From contig NC_073691.1 in the NCBI RefSeq assembly GCF_029784155.1, positions 128,154,714-128,218,713 of the forward strand: a DNA stretch of 64,000 nt, in the 5' to 3' direction. Below are positions 1 through 10,637 of the stretch, piece by piece; position 1 is the stretch's first letter; every line of letters begins with the position of its first letter. The position numbers and the translations under genes are program-made. Source of the DNA: Uranotaenia lowii (lineage: Eukaryota > Arthropoda > Insecta > Diptera > Culicidae). The notes under the pieces were generated by a model. The model searched no databases and was not told where the DNA came from. It saw nothing but the letters and a program-made list of their open reading frames with translations.

Positions 1-1029
1 CGCTTTATTCTTCCCTTTGTTCCAGTATCTTAAGCGGTAATTACCACATGGTTGGCCTGGCCGTAGTAGTATCTGCAATGCATGTTCTATGTAAAAGATA
101 CTATGTTGAAAAGAAACATGAAGAGCGCAAGTTTTTCATTTTCCAGGATGCTTACATGTTTTGACTATGTTGGTAAAATCAGATAAGAAGATAAGAAGCA
201 CGATTTAGGAAATTTTTAAACCCCTCCTCCCTAGTAAGACAAAGTAAGATTTAAAAAAAAACCCTCCCCCCCCACCCCTAGTAAACTGACACGTTTTTTT
301 TTTTTAAATAAGGGGTTTAAGGGATAAATCATCCGCACAGGATAAAAATCCCAAAGAAAGAAAAGAAAAAAATATTAGTTTGAAAATATTAAAAATGTGT
401 CATCCGTCCGTGCTTATGAGCAAAGCACCTTTTAAGTAAAACTTAACAACTGCATTTGAAAAGCACAATTTATAAATAAAGAACAGATGAAATGTCATAA
501 ACGATTATAGAAAACATTTTTTAAGACATAGCATGTTTGGGGTAACAATAATCTTCCATAAATTTTCACAATCGAATAAACAATATAAAATCTAAATTCC
601 GATTACAAAAAGAGTAAAGATCAGGTTAGCACAAGGTACCGTAAAAAATTGTTATGTTTTTGACCTGAAAATCATAAAAATCTTAAAAAATAAGGATTTT
701 ATACTACTAGAATTGCTGCAAAAATTGTTAACGACATTACCGTTGTCAACTAGCCTAAAAGCTCATTTCATCGGTGAGCGATAAAGTTTTAGAATTTTTC
801 TTTGGCAAATCGTTTAGAGTTGGAAGGGGCTATCACTGAAAAACTGTCTATCTATTCATTATCTATGCATTTTCTAAAGCACCGCATATTGATTTTAAAA
901 GACTTTTTCTTGATGAAATAATTTTCGAGATATGATGGATTCAAATCGTGGTGTCATAACGCGCAACTTTCTTTTTTGTTTCTAAAAATTTTGCAATCAA
1001 AAAGATTGTTATGATGAAAAGCGAAATGC
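1..1029. other. AT-rich intergenic DNA, no gene seen
   Basis: No coding exon, RNA gene or complete repeat can be supported here. There are short homopolymer runs (poly-A and poly-C near 250-270, poly-T near 293-305). The stretch leads into a minus-strand SINE. Confidence 0.6.
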
Positions 1030-1260
1030 AACGATCTTTTTTAATAACGTGATTTAGTGTTTTTGCATTTTTTTTTGTTTCGATTATAGTCGTTTTACCA
1101 TATTTATGGCATTCGCGACTTTATCAACGTTACAGTTGGCGGATAGTTATTGAAAAACTTATCCGGTACAACTGTGTTCGATATTTACTCTTGGGCTCGA
1201 ACTCACGGACATCGGCTCAGGAGACAACAGACTTGCCAACTGAGCTATATCACAAGCCCT
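1030..1260 (-). mobile_element. tRNA-derived SINE
   Basis: Read on the minus strand, the head is tRNA-like. It has an RNA polymerase III A box (TAGCTCAGTTGG, complement of 1236-1247) and a B box (GAGTTCGAGCCC, complement of 1193-1204) at tRNA spacing from the 5' end near 1260. A non-tRNA body follows down to about 1030. Part of that body (GTCGCGAATGCCATAAA and onward) recurs on the plus strand near 32343-32392, so it is a dispersed repeat and not a unique tRNA gene. The acceptor stem does not close, which also argues against a functional tRNA. The exact 3' end is uncertain. Confidence 0.7.
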
Positions 1261-1335
1261 AGTGTTTTTGCATGTTTATTTGAATTGGTACTCTCTATAT
1301 TTTATAGAACCAGCGATTTTATTGTATTATTGTAC

Positions 1336-1485
1336 GTTTCGGTGGTCGAGTGGTTAGCGTGGTAAGACGATAATCGCTGGTCTACTGATGGCATGGGTTC
1401 GATTCCCACCTCGGCACTGGGTGTTAAATTTTAATCTTAAGTTGTCCACGTCATTTATTCAGTCTGTAAAGCCTAAATCGGCTAA
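1336..1485 (+). mobile_element. second tRNA-like SINE head, opposite orientation
   Basis: An A-box-like TGGTCGAGTGGT (1343-1354) and a perfect B box GGGTTCGATTCCC (1395-1407) are spaced as in a tRNA. The presumed acceptor-stem halves (around 1336 and 1408-1414) do not pair over seven bases, so this is a tRNA-derived SINE or pseudo-tRNA, not a working tRNA gene. It stands head to head with the minus-strand SINE ending at 1260. Its 3' end is a guess, placed just before the next TIR element. Confidence 0.55.
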
Positions 1486-1492
1486 GACGGTG

Positions 1493-2349
1493 TAGGGGAA
1501 AAGTTCATATAACGCCCCATGTGGCTAATACGCGCCACCTTTGTTTTGAAGAATCTGAAACATTTTAAGCCGGCAAAATATTACCAATTTGTTATAAATG
1601 CTGTGATTGGTGATGGCAAGTATGAACTTTTCCTTAAAATGCCCTTGTGTCGTGGTAATTTTACAATTTAGGTTTTTCATCATTTTGATCTAAATTTTAA
1701 AACACTTTCAATAAGATGTCACCAAGCAGAGAAAATCGAATAAGACAATATTTTCTGACACATCGATAGAGGAGAATCTAAACTATGATTTTATGCTAAA
1801 AAATCATACAGAACTCGCAAAGGTATGCTTTTTATGGGTATGTTCTATTTCGGCCCATGCGCTCGTTATAACGCGCCAATCGTAGTAGGCTGAAAATAGC
1901 ATTAATTTTTCAAAAAGGCCAATTTTCATTGAAAATGAACAAAAAGTCTTAAACCATATTTTTAACGTTAATTCAGCCCAAAAAATCTACTTTTCATTTT
2001 TTTTAAAATTTTGATTAGTCCATTTTGATTTTCTTTTCAGTCAAAGTGTCTGTAAGTATTGGTGTGTTTTTGGTCTTCGGCTGCTTTCGGGTGTGTTCGG
2101 CTGCTAGGCGCATATTGAATACACAGCGGCGCATATTTGCAACACAGTTTTGTTCTGTGGCTTTGAATATGGTTTTTAAAAATCAAGTTTTTGAAGCAAC
2201 TATAGCAATTTGAGTAATAAAATATCATAGGCATTTGTAGAAAACACTTTTCTTCAACGATTGCATCCATTTTCAACACAATTTGTACGTGGAATACATA
2301 GAAAATCAGCGATTCGCTTAGGTGGCGCATAATAGGGCATGTTCCCCTA
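1493..2349. mobile_element. TIR element (MITE-like), TAGGGGAA termini
   Basis: The left end reads TAGGGGAAAAGTTCATATAA with 'gctaatacgcgccacc' just inside. The right end is its imperfect inverse, with 'ggtggcgcataatagggcat' and then TTCCCCTA at 2349. The terminal TA may be the target duplication. No transposase is encoded, so this is a non-autonomous DNA element. A related right end lies beside the first assembly gap at 14690-14731. Confidence 0.7.
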
Positions 2350-4103
2350 TGTCTTTAATTCACAGATGGTGAAAGATAAAAAGCATTACATCAAAAATAC
2401 CCAAAAAAATAGGTAGTGAGTAATACGGTTTCGTATGGCTGTGACGAATTATCAACATTTCTTACGTAAGATTTTTGAAATAAAGATATGATTATGAATA
2501 ATGCAAAAATAATGTTAGTTTTTTTATCATTATTGAAATTTGCGTTGATTTATACAATCTACAACCTTTTAAGTTATAAAAAAAGGTAACTGTTGACTAA
2601 ATAGGATCATCTGCAAAACTAAATTCCGCTGTTGAATTTTTATTCCAATTTGAATCTAAGGTTTGAATATCTGATTGAAACTTTTCCAACCGATTAAGCC
2701 CAAATTTCATACTTTTGATTTTGGTTTACTTTTTTTTACTATCCTCTACTAAAGGAAATACCCTGAATTCAGCATATTATTCTCTAAATGACCATTCTTA
2801 AACTATTATTATCATTAAAATACTCTAATTTCATGGAGCGATTCTCTAAACATGAATATTTTCAATCTCATCTTATTCCAGATTGATGATTCTGTGTCTT
2901 GAAAATCTAATTTTTATTCTAAATTATTTCTGTCACATTTAGGAGAATTTTTTGACAAAAGCTTCTTATTTTTATTAAAAAAACAGTTTTTTTTTTTTAA
3001 ATGAATAAATAATTTAAAATTTTGAGTTTTTATCCGCATTTCATTTTAAAAATTTAAACACGTTATACATGAACATTTTTTTTGTGTTTTAAAGATATGA
3101 AAGTGAAATAACATTTGGAATTAGGATTTGAATTACGAATTTTGCTATTTCTGCTTTTCTCTGATTGTAACACTTTTTTTTATTTTCTTTTTTTTGTACA
3201 CTTTATTTTTAGAGGGCAGAGGTGCAAAGAGATTACTTTAAGCCGATTCTTACAGCCCGACGTCAGTCACGAAAGAATCATCTTGCAAAGTTGCAAACTG
3301 ATTCTTTCTCCCTTACGTACAGAACGTCGAACGTGTCTGCAAGTAAAAGTCATCCGCGCGATAAAATCCTTTGACTGCACGTTCCGAAAAATTCAAACGA
3401 TTCTTCGAAGTTAAGATCACTTGCAAACTTGCAAGCCCGAAGATAAAATCCCTTGAGCCGAACAGAGAGAATCATTCCGAAGATAGCTGCAGTCATCAAG
3501 TTGCTTGCTTGCAGCGCCGTGATGCGATGTACGTTTGCAAGCTTACAAGTTACAAAACGCTAGAATCCTCCTTGTGCGGATCAAAATGTATGTTCCCCCT
3601 ACGACGATGTTTGTTCGCAAATTTGCTTGTTACGTTTGGTCGACAATTTTGAAATCAAATGTCCGATGCGGATGCGTGCTATAATAATTCTGGCAACCTT
3701 ATACATGACACGAATGCCACAAGGTAATGTGGTTGGTACAAAGAAAGTGATGAACAAACACGCACACTATTACAGAACTCGTTATTCAAAAAGTAAAAAG
3801 GTAAACAAAGCCTACGTCATTTGTCAGGATGTTTATGTATCCTAGGCGAGAATCTTAAACAGCAGTTGGCAATGATTTTTTTCTCTAGTTTTCTCTGGTA
3901 CAGCGATGATGGTTGTTTGTTTGAAAATGCAACTGACGTCACAAATTGCCTTGGTTACAATGATTACAAAAAAAAAAGTTTAACACGGGATTTCCATCGC
4001 CACCTGAGATATGTATACAGGTTGGAGACAAGGTCGGTAAAGTGTTACAAATGAAACTTTGAAAAAAATTGATAATACATTGAACCCAAATTCACTCTTA
4101 AAA
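2350..4103. other. intergenic DNA with a GC-richer TTGCAA-rich island
   Basis: No convincing exon is present. About 3225-3660 is clearly less AT-rich than its surroundings and contains repeated TTGCAA and CTTGCAAG words (3281-3295, 3417-3437, 3500-3512, 3534-3552). The open frames there are short and resemble no family I recognise. Confidence 0.5.
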
Positions 4104-6136
4104 TACACATGATTTTTCACTTAAAAACAAGGATCCAGTGATTTTCTTCCATTCAAGTACGACATATACATTTCACTTGGCAATCACTTAAATCACAGAG
4201 AACAGACATACAAGCTAGTTGTGTAAGAATCCCAACACCCTTTTTGAACCAATTCTTGATTTTTGGTTGGGCCACCAGATGTCTCCAAACACACCAAAGA
4301 GAACTGTCAAAACAAAGCTGACTAAGTTTCAGTCAGTTTTCTATAGGTCGTATGAGCTGCTTAGCATGCTTCAAGAATATCGCTATTGAAGTTTCGTAAA
4401 ACGTTCATCATGTTGCATAAAAAAAAATTAAAAAAGTTATTATCTTTTTCCATCCAATTTGTTAGAAATACAAAGTTTAAAACAGCTGGATGCTAAAGTT
4501 ATATGTGAAAGTAACCCGCTTTGAGATGCCTAGAATCAGTACTGCTGGGTGAGACTGATCGTCAAGAATGTTCTTGTATTTGACTGGACATAGGAGATGC
4601 ATTTTCTAACATAAATTACTGTTCAAGAAGTGAGAAATCTTATACCAAAGCTGTTAGTTATCTTAACTGTTATAGTAGTGCAAAAATAAAGAAAGTGAAA
4701 TCCCTCCCAGTTAAAAGTAACTCTGATTTCATTTATTTAGTAATAAATTAAAGCCGTTCATTTTACTGAGACATTGGACTCATTTTTTGTGAGTTCATAT
4801 ACGATTACGTCTTTCCGAAAACTGGGTACACGAAAATTTGATTTGTAACTTTTGAACGGCGCAATAGATGGCACTGTTTGTAGTCAATTTCTAACGTATT
4901 TTTTGGTGATAGCATTTGAAATTTTACACACTTTTTTGACGATTTTTTGTTCGAGCTTGTATGTCTGTTCTCTGTGCTTAAATTTCAAGTGAATTCATCC
5001 ACATTCACCTCAGTCGTCACCAGGGATGCCAGGTGTTGAGAAGTAAAAATCTGGGCAATTTTGAAAAAAAGTCTGTGTGTGTCTGTGCATAGGGAAGATC
5101 ACAAATTTTGGTACCAAACAAGAAATTTGACGATGCGTGTGAGCGAGGGGGGGGGGGGGTGGGGGGGGTTGGGTGTGGTTGGGTCTAGGTTATACTGTGG
5201 TATTCGGGTTATTTTCGAGTAGAGAACTATATAACAAACACTGTTTCCTTCCACGTACCATGCCGATCTTATTTAAAAAATAATTGTTTAATGAATGATT
5301 GGTCAAATACCAATGAATACAAGCGAGATTTCAGTCTAATCTGGCACTTACGGATCAAATCCGATGCATGAATATTGATTTCAGCACTCAATTTTGAAAG
5401 TCTGTAAAATCTGGGCACTCTCAGCAAAAAACTGGGCAAAATCTGTGTCTGGCCAATACGAAGGGTCAAAAGTCTTGGTTTTACAGACAAATCTGGGAAC
5501 CTGGCAACCCAGGTCGTCACCTGAATTTGAAGTGAGAAAAAATTTTCACTTCCCCATCACTTGAATTTCAAGTGAATGTCGGGTTGTAATTGTGTTTATT
5601 TTCAGAGTTCAAAATGGCAAATTCTAAATAGCAGCGTTTAAAGCTTATGCTGGATTTGGTTTTTCCCAATTCTTTACTAGGCGATTTTGACGGTAGTTTG
5701 TGTTGAACGTGATGTAAGAAAAAGTTATTTAAAAGTGTTATCATGTTTCAGCTTGTGGGCTGGACTGGACAGATTTTTAGGTTTGCAGCAGGGAAGATTT
5801 AGAAGTCGCACTATCCGTAGTAACCGATCTGCCTTGGGATTACGATGGAATTTTCCAATCAATAAATTTATGGCGATAGCGTAATGTAAGTATTTGAAAT
5901 CGAAGTGGTGTTCTATAAATGTTCTGTTATTTAAAAACGCGAGAGATAATTAACTTGAAACTTACTTAGAAATTCAGATAAATTTCACTAGAACGTCATA
6001 GTGTGTGAATTACACACTGACCGGCCACTTAAGTGAATTCACTTGACCCATCACTTAAAATTCAAATGAAATTACGTATGGCGAGAATTTACTACAGATG
6101 TCACTTACTTTTTAAGTGAAAATTATTCTGCGTGTA
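4104..6136. mobile_element. TIR element with subterminal TTCAAGTGAA repeats
   Basis: The termini are inverted copies: TACACATGATTTTTCACTTA at 4104 and the complement of TTAAGTGAAAATTATTCTGC ending at 6136. Both subterminal regions are packed with CACTTAA and TTCAAGTGAA words (4160-4210, 4980-5010, 5520-5580, 6030-6125). No transposase is seen. A separate hAT-like element (5021-5512) has inserted into it and duplicated 8 bp. The likely class is a non-autonomous DNA transposon of about 1.5 kb before the nested insertion. Confidence 0.65.
5021..5512. mobile_element. hAT-like non-autonomous element with 8-bp TSD
   Basis: The left terminus is CAGGGATGCCAGGTG; the right terminus ends CCTGGCAACCCAGG, an imperfect inverse. 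The element is flanked on both sides by the identical 8-mer GTCGTCAC (5013-5020 and 5513-5520). An 8-bp duplication and CAGGG-type ends are hallmarks of the hAT superfamily. A G-rich run lies at 5147-5168. No transposase is encoded. Much of the internal sequence (about 5300-5512) is repeated around 59440-60471. Confidence 0.85.
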
Positions 6137-7366
6137 CGATTCCAATTTGAGACTTTGAATTGTGGGTCTGAATCAAATCCAATTTTATGTTTTCAATTCC
6201 ACATACATACAGTTCAATCTGCTTCTAAATGGAATTTGAATTTAATTCTGTTGTAATTGATGTAATATATTCTTTGTCTGAAGCCTTAATGTTGCTTCCC
6301 AAATTCTATTAGTTGAATAATTCTTCCTAAGGCTATGATCATTTAGTATCCGGGCACTTTATTTCGGTGATAGCTACGTTGATAGAGCAAAACTGTAGTA
6401 GCGTTGTGTTGGTTATGAAAAGGACTATCTAGCCTATTTTTGATAGATTTTTAAGTTAACGTGTGTTTGAGATATTTACGATGCAAAAAGACATGGTAAA
6501 AATAATTTTGCACACTCCTTTTACGCATTTTGCGCCTCGAAAATTTTTCATTGTTGACTTGAAATCTCATGAACTGTTGATTTTTTCTGATTTTTTTTTT
6601 TTTTGGACCAAATGGTTGAGAAGTAAAAGGAGACACTCTAGGATCCACACGAAGTTCAAACCAACCAGCGGAGTGCAACCCTTGATCTTAAATATGGTAA
6701 AAAGTCTATGGTTATTGGGGATAACTGAATGCAGACTTCTTAAATAATGCAAAAAATCCATTTCCGGCAGGCAAAAAGTGTTGCCTAACTAGTAGACACC
6801 AAGTAAATAACTTATAATGATCAGTTCCAAAGATCGCAATCTGTGCATCCGGTTTTTACGCAATATGACAGATGTGTTCTGACAGACAAAAAATATTAAG
6901 TTAATACCGGATTTAAGAGGTCAAATTCTTCGAGACGCCTACTCATAAAAAAGGTTCCAACCAGATTCCAATTGCTTTTTTAGGTGAGTTTGTGTAAAAT
7001 ATCATGATTTTGCAAAGGTTTTGCTTCTGTGGTAAAATAAAAAATAAATCAAAACATGACTGAAAAAAGTGTGCAAAGATTAAAAAGAGATTTTATGAAA
7101 AAGTTAGAGTATTTCTTAAAACCATTGATTATTTTTTTAATATATTTTTACATTAAATGCCATATTAACACCTTCATTTCCTCCATAGAAAGTTTTTCGA
7201 TCAAATGAATGTTTTTAAAATACACACGTTTGTAACTTTCCGGATTCTAAATGATCATAGCCTTAACAGTTTTTTTTTTGTATGTTTAAAATATTGTGTT
7301 CTCTGGGACAGTATAAGAAAAAATATTGATTCACAGGGGGCCCCAGTGAATAATTGCTAAGAAGTG
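6137..7366. other. AT-rich intergenic DNA, no gene seen
   Basis: No exon or repeat boundary can be supported. A poly-T run lies near 6590-6604. The short open frames around 6450-6760 overlap on both strands and look like chance. Confidence 0.5.
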
Positions 7367-8262
7367 TACACAGAAAATTTTTGCCTCGGTTTCCAGCAAA
7401 AAAAAACTGCTGGAAACGTTCAGCAATCCAAATGTTTGCTGGAAACCAGCAATCGGTTTTCGAATTGCTGGATTTTTCAGCAATCGGTTGTGTTCTTGTC
7501 ATTTTTGCTGAAAAATCAGCAATCGATTTTCAAATTGCTGGACTTTCCACCAATTGATCTAGGTTGCTGGAAAATCAGCAATCGAGTTGTCACATTGGAG
7601 TTTGTTTGTTTTCGTACGCTGAAGCAAGGTGAGACTCTATTTTGCGAATTTTGGTTAGATTATTATAATTATTTTTATTTTTCTCTATATTCTAGCAACC
7701 AGACATAAGTCAAGGGTGAGTTTTAATTGGACAGATTTCATAAAAGATACTTATTATCTCTTTAATTGAAAATTGGATTTCGTGCAATGTTTTGCAGTCG
7801 CAGTAATCCGTACAAAGGTTGACTGAAAAGAGGTTAGCGTGTAGAACTCCGACAGATTTTACACTAATTTGACAGGTCGCACGAATGTGCAAGTTCGCTC
7901 AAATGTCGCAGTCATGAGTGCGCAGTCCAATTTAGTGCGCTGCGATTAATATAAGAACTCTTTTCTCAGGTGGCGAATGATCAACACTTTGGCACAAAGC
8001 TGCCACTCCAGGGCCGGTGTTGGAAAATTAAAAAAAAAAATAAGTTCTTGGAAAAAATGCAAACATAATTTAAAAATTAAAAAAACAAATTCTTTTTCAT
8101 TTTTTTTTTTTTTTGTATTTTTGTAGCGGCCCACCACACTCCCCCACACCAAAAAACTCATATGAGCCTCCTGGTAATGGACGCTACTGTTCTCAGCACG
8201 TCTGGCAGCAAAACAAATTTAACTTAAACGCGAACAAACTTTAATCATGCTGAGAACACAAA

Positions 8263-9770
8263 TTTTTTTTTTCAACGTAGTGCGAGGAAATGTATGATTT
8301 TATTTAAATAGATTACAATAAGAATCTCAATGGAAAAGGATTTCCTTTGAAGAGATTCAATATTTATTATTAATGAGGTACACTAAATTTATATATTTCT
8401 AGATTTACTAAATTACAAAAAAAAAGACTAAACGAAACTACTAGGCTACAAAAAAAACTAAATAAAGTAAAAAAAAACTGGCATTTGATCGACTTTTTTA
8501 ACGGTTCAATTGTTCTTTGAATAGTTGTACTACTTTGACTTTGAACATGGAACGGTTGTTGATAGTCTTTATTTCAATAGGTAGGATGTTGTATTTAGTT
8601 GGTCCAATAAATGATATTCTTTTTTGCCCTAATGACGTCATGGATCGGCTTCGTTGCAGGTAATCAGATTGACGAGTATTATGAGTTCGCATACCCGTGG
8701 TAAAATGAAGATTTTGGTTATTGGTAGTTGAGTGTATATTATCATGAACATATATAATAGTTTGCAAGTCACAAAGTTCGTTTATTGGAAAAATATTATG
8801 CGTTCTCATTGAGTACAGTTGTTGAGTGGGAAAAAGCAAGGGTAGTCTGAAGATATTTTTCAAACATCTATTTTGCAGGGTCTGGAGTTTTTGTAGATGC
8901 GATAAAGAGGCCCTTCCCCATATCATAATTAGGTAGTTTAGGTGGGACTGAATAAAAGCATAGTAAAACTTTAGAAGAACATGTTGGGGGACCAAATTCC
9001 GCAATCTCCATAAAACACCACAAAGAGGAGAAATTTTGTTAACCAGATATTCCGTGTGACGACTCCAAGAAAGAGTTTCATCCAAGTAAATTCCCAAGTA
9101 CTTAAAGCAATTTACTCTCTCAATAATATTTCCTTCCATAGTTGGGTCGTTGATTGACAATATTTTTTTATGTGATGAACGAAACAACATGTATTTAGTT
9201 TTTGTATAGTTAAGAGAAAGAAGGTTTTTGTTGAAATATTTTGATAGTAATATCAAGTCATTCTCCATTTGTTGTATGATAATATCGGTTGATGCAGCTG
9301 GGTAAAAAATAGCTGTGTCATCAGCAAATAAGCGGGCTGTTCCATAGAGTGGTAAGTTACAGAGATCATTGATATACAAGAGAAATAGTAACGGGCCAAT
9401 ATTGCTTCCTTGAGGAACACCAATATCAATTTTTCTCAAATCGCTTTTTGTATTCTCAATAGCAACAAACTGTTTTCTTCCCGATAAAAAGCTGCGGAGA
9501 ATATCATTTGCTGCGCCTCTTATCCCATATTCATTCAGTTTTGACAATAATATCTCGTGATTCAGAGTGTCAAAAGCTTTCTTAAGATCCAGGAACAATG
9601 CACCAACGATATTTTTGGAATCGATATTAAAGATAATAGAATCAACTAATTCAGTTATAGCAATTAAAGTGCTAGATCCCGATCTGAATCCATACTGCAA
9701 CTTATATAATATATTTTCCTGGTTCAAAAAATGTACAATTCTGTTCATTAGAAGTCATTGCTCATTATAT
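8263..9770 (-). mobile_element. 5'-truncated L2/CR1-type non-LTR retrotransposon
   Basis: This holds the reverse-transcriptase half of a LINE, followed on the minus strand by about 230 bp of AT-rich 3' sequence ending in an A-rich run (complement of 8263-8272). The endonuclease domain and ORF1 are missing, as expected from incomplete target-primed reverse transcription. It lies inside the TIR element 7367-10008. No clear target-site duplication was found, so both ends are approximate. Confidence 0.75.
8498..9748 (-). pseudogene. LINE reverse transcriptase fragment (L2/CR1-like)
   Basis: This is an uninterrupted 416-residue frame homologous to the RT of the Jockey-superfamily L2/CR1/Rex lineages. 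Visible motifs are QYGFRSGSST (18-27), LDLKKAFD with a catalytic aspartate (53-60), GVPQGSNIGPLLF (110-122), and the FADD catalytic box (141-144) in place of the more common YADD. The C-terminal part has the WGRASLSHLQKLQTLQNRCL region typical of these LINEs. No apurinic endonuclease lies upstream, so the copy is truncated and cannot move by itself, although this stretch has no stop or frameshift. It would copy LINE RNA at a nicked target in an intact element. Confidence 0.85.
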
Positions 9771-10008
9771 GCACAGGCAGTAATCAATATTTAATTTAGA
9801 ATTGAAATATAAATTTGGTACTAAATACCGCCGGTTGTTTTGAAAGAAATTGCTGGTGTCCAGCAATCTGGATTGCTGATTTTCCAGCATTTTGAATTGC
9901 TGGAAACCAGCATTAACGTTTGCTGTTTTTTCCAGCAATTTAAATTGCTGGAAAGTCAGCGGGACAAAAACCAGCAAAATTTCCAGCAAAAAAAAAATTT
10001 GCTGTGTA

Positions 10009-10547
10009 TGCAAAAAAAAAAATGAAACACTTTGTTTTGTTAATAACTTTTGAATGCATGGATGAAAATTGATGAAATGCATGTTGTGAGTAAGTGTAGA
10101 GTTTTATGTTAAGAAAGATATGCTTTTTTTGGAGTCTCAAGTAAGTGCGCTAAGGTATTATTAATATCTACATCTGATAAATGAAGGTTAAGTATGGTAA
10201 ATGAAAAAAAGACGGTAAGATATATTTTTATCAAAATAATCATACCCTTGTTAAAAATGCAACATTCATTAAATACGAGTCGATCTTTCATTGTACTAAT
10301 TAAAAGATTGAAAGTCTAATCATAATTGCATGACCCATTTGGTCATGTGGCTATGATTGGGCGGGGCTTATTGACAAGGAAAGTAACCTCGGAATGTGCA
10401 GCTAGGTCTCTGTCATTCTGAAATGGGTTACTGGAATTGCAATAGAGCTAACACCTCCAGCACCCGCAACTGAACCAAATTAATCAAAATGATTAACACT
10501 GGTCCTTTTGCATAACATACCTGCCAGCTCAGGGGGTCGTTGGATGG

Positions 10548-10548
<1 letters not shown>
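10009..10548. other. intergenic DNA next to a CA microsatellite
   Basis: The word ATGGATGAAAATTGATGAAA at 10059 recurs right after the microsatellite at 10635. An inverted relative lies near 11103-11127 and another at 40188-40230. These look like terminal pieces of one dispersed repeat family. No gene is seen. Confidence 0.45.

Positions 10549-10635
<87 letters not shown>
10549..10635. repeat. (CA)n microsatellite
   Basis: About 43 uninterrupted AC units. Open frames across it encode only Thr-His or Val-Cys runs and are not genes. Confidence 0.98.

Positions 10636-10637
<2 letters not shown>

Larger units (their letters stand above)
7367..10008. mobile_element. TIR element with repeated CAGCAAT/ATTGCTGG words, hosting a LINE
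   Basis: The left end is TACACAGAAAATTTTTGCCT; the right end is the inverse of TACACAGCAAATTTTTTTTT, ending at 10008. Just inside each end are clustered palindromic words built from CCAGCAATN and NATTGCTGG (7394-7585 and 9848-9990). The centre is occupied by a minus-strand LINE fragment, so the element without it would be well under 2 kb. No DNA transposase is visible. Confidence 0.65.

Noticed and set aside
1150..1430. Functional tRNA genes
   Set aside because: A and B boxes are present but acceptor stems do not pair, and the bodies are repeated elsewhere; called SINEs instead.
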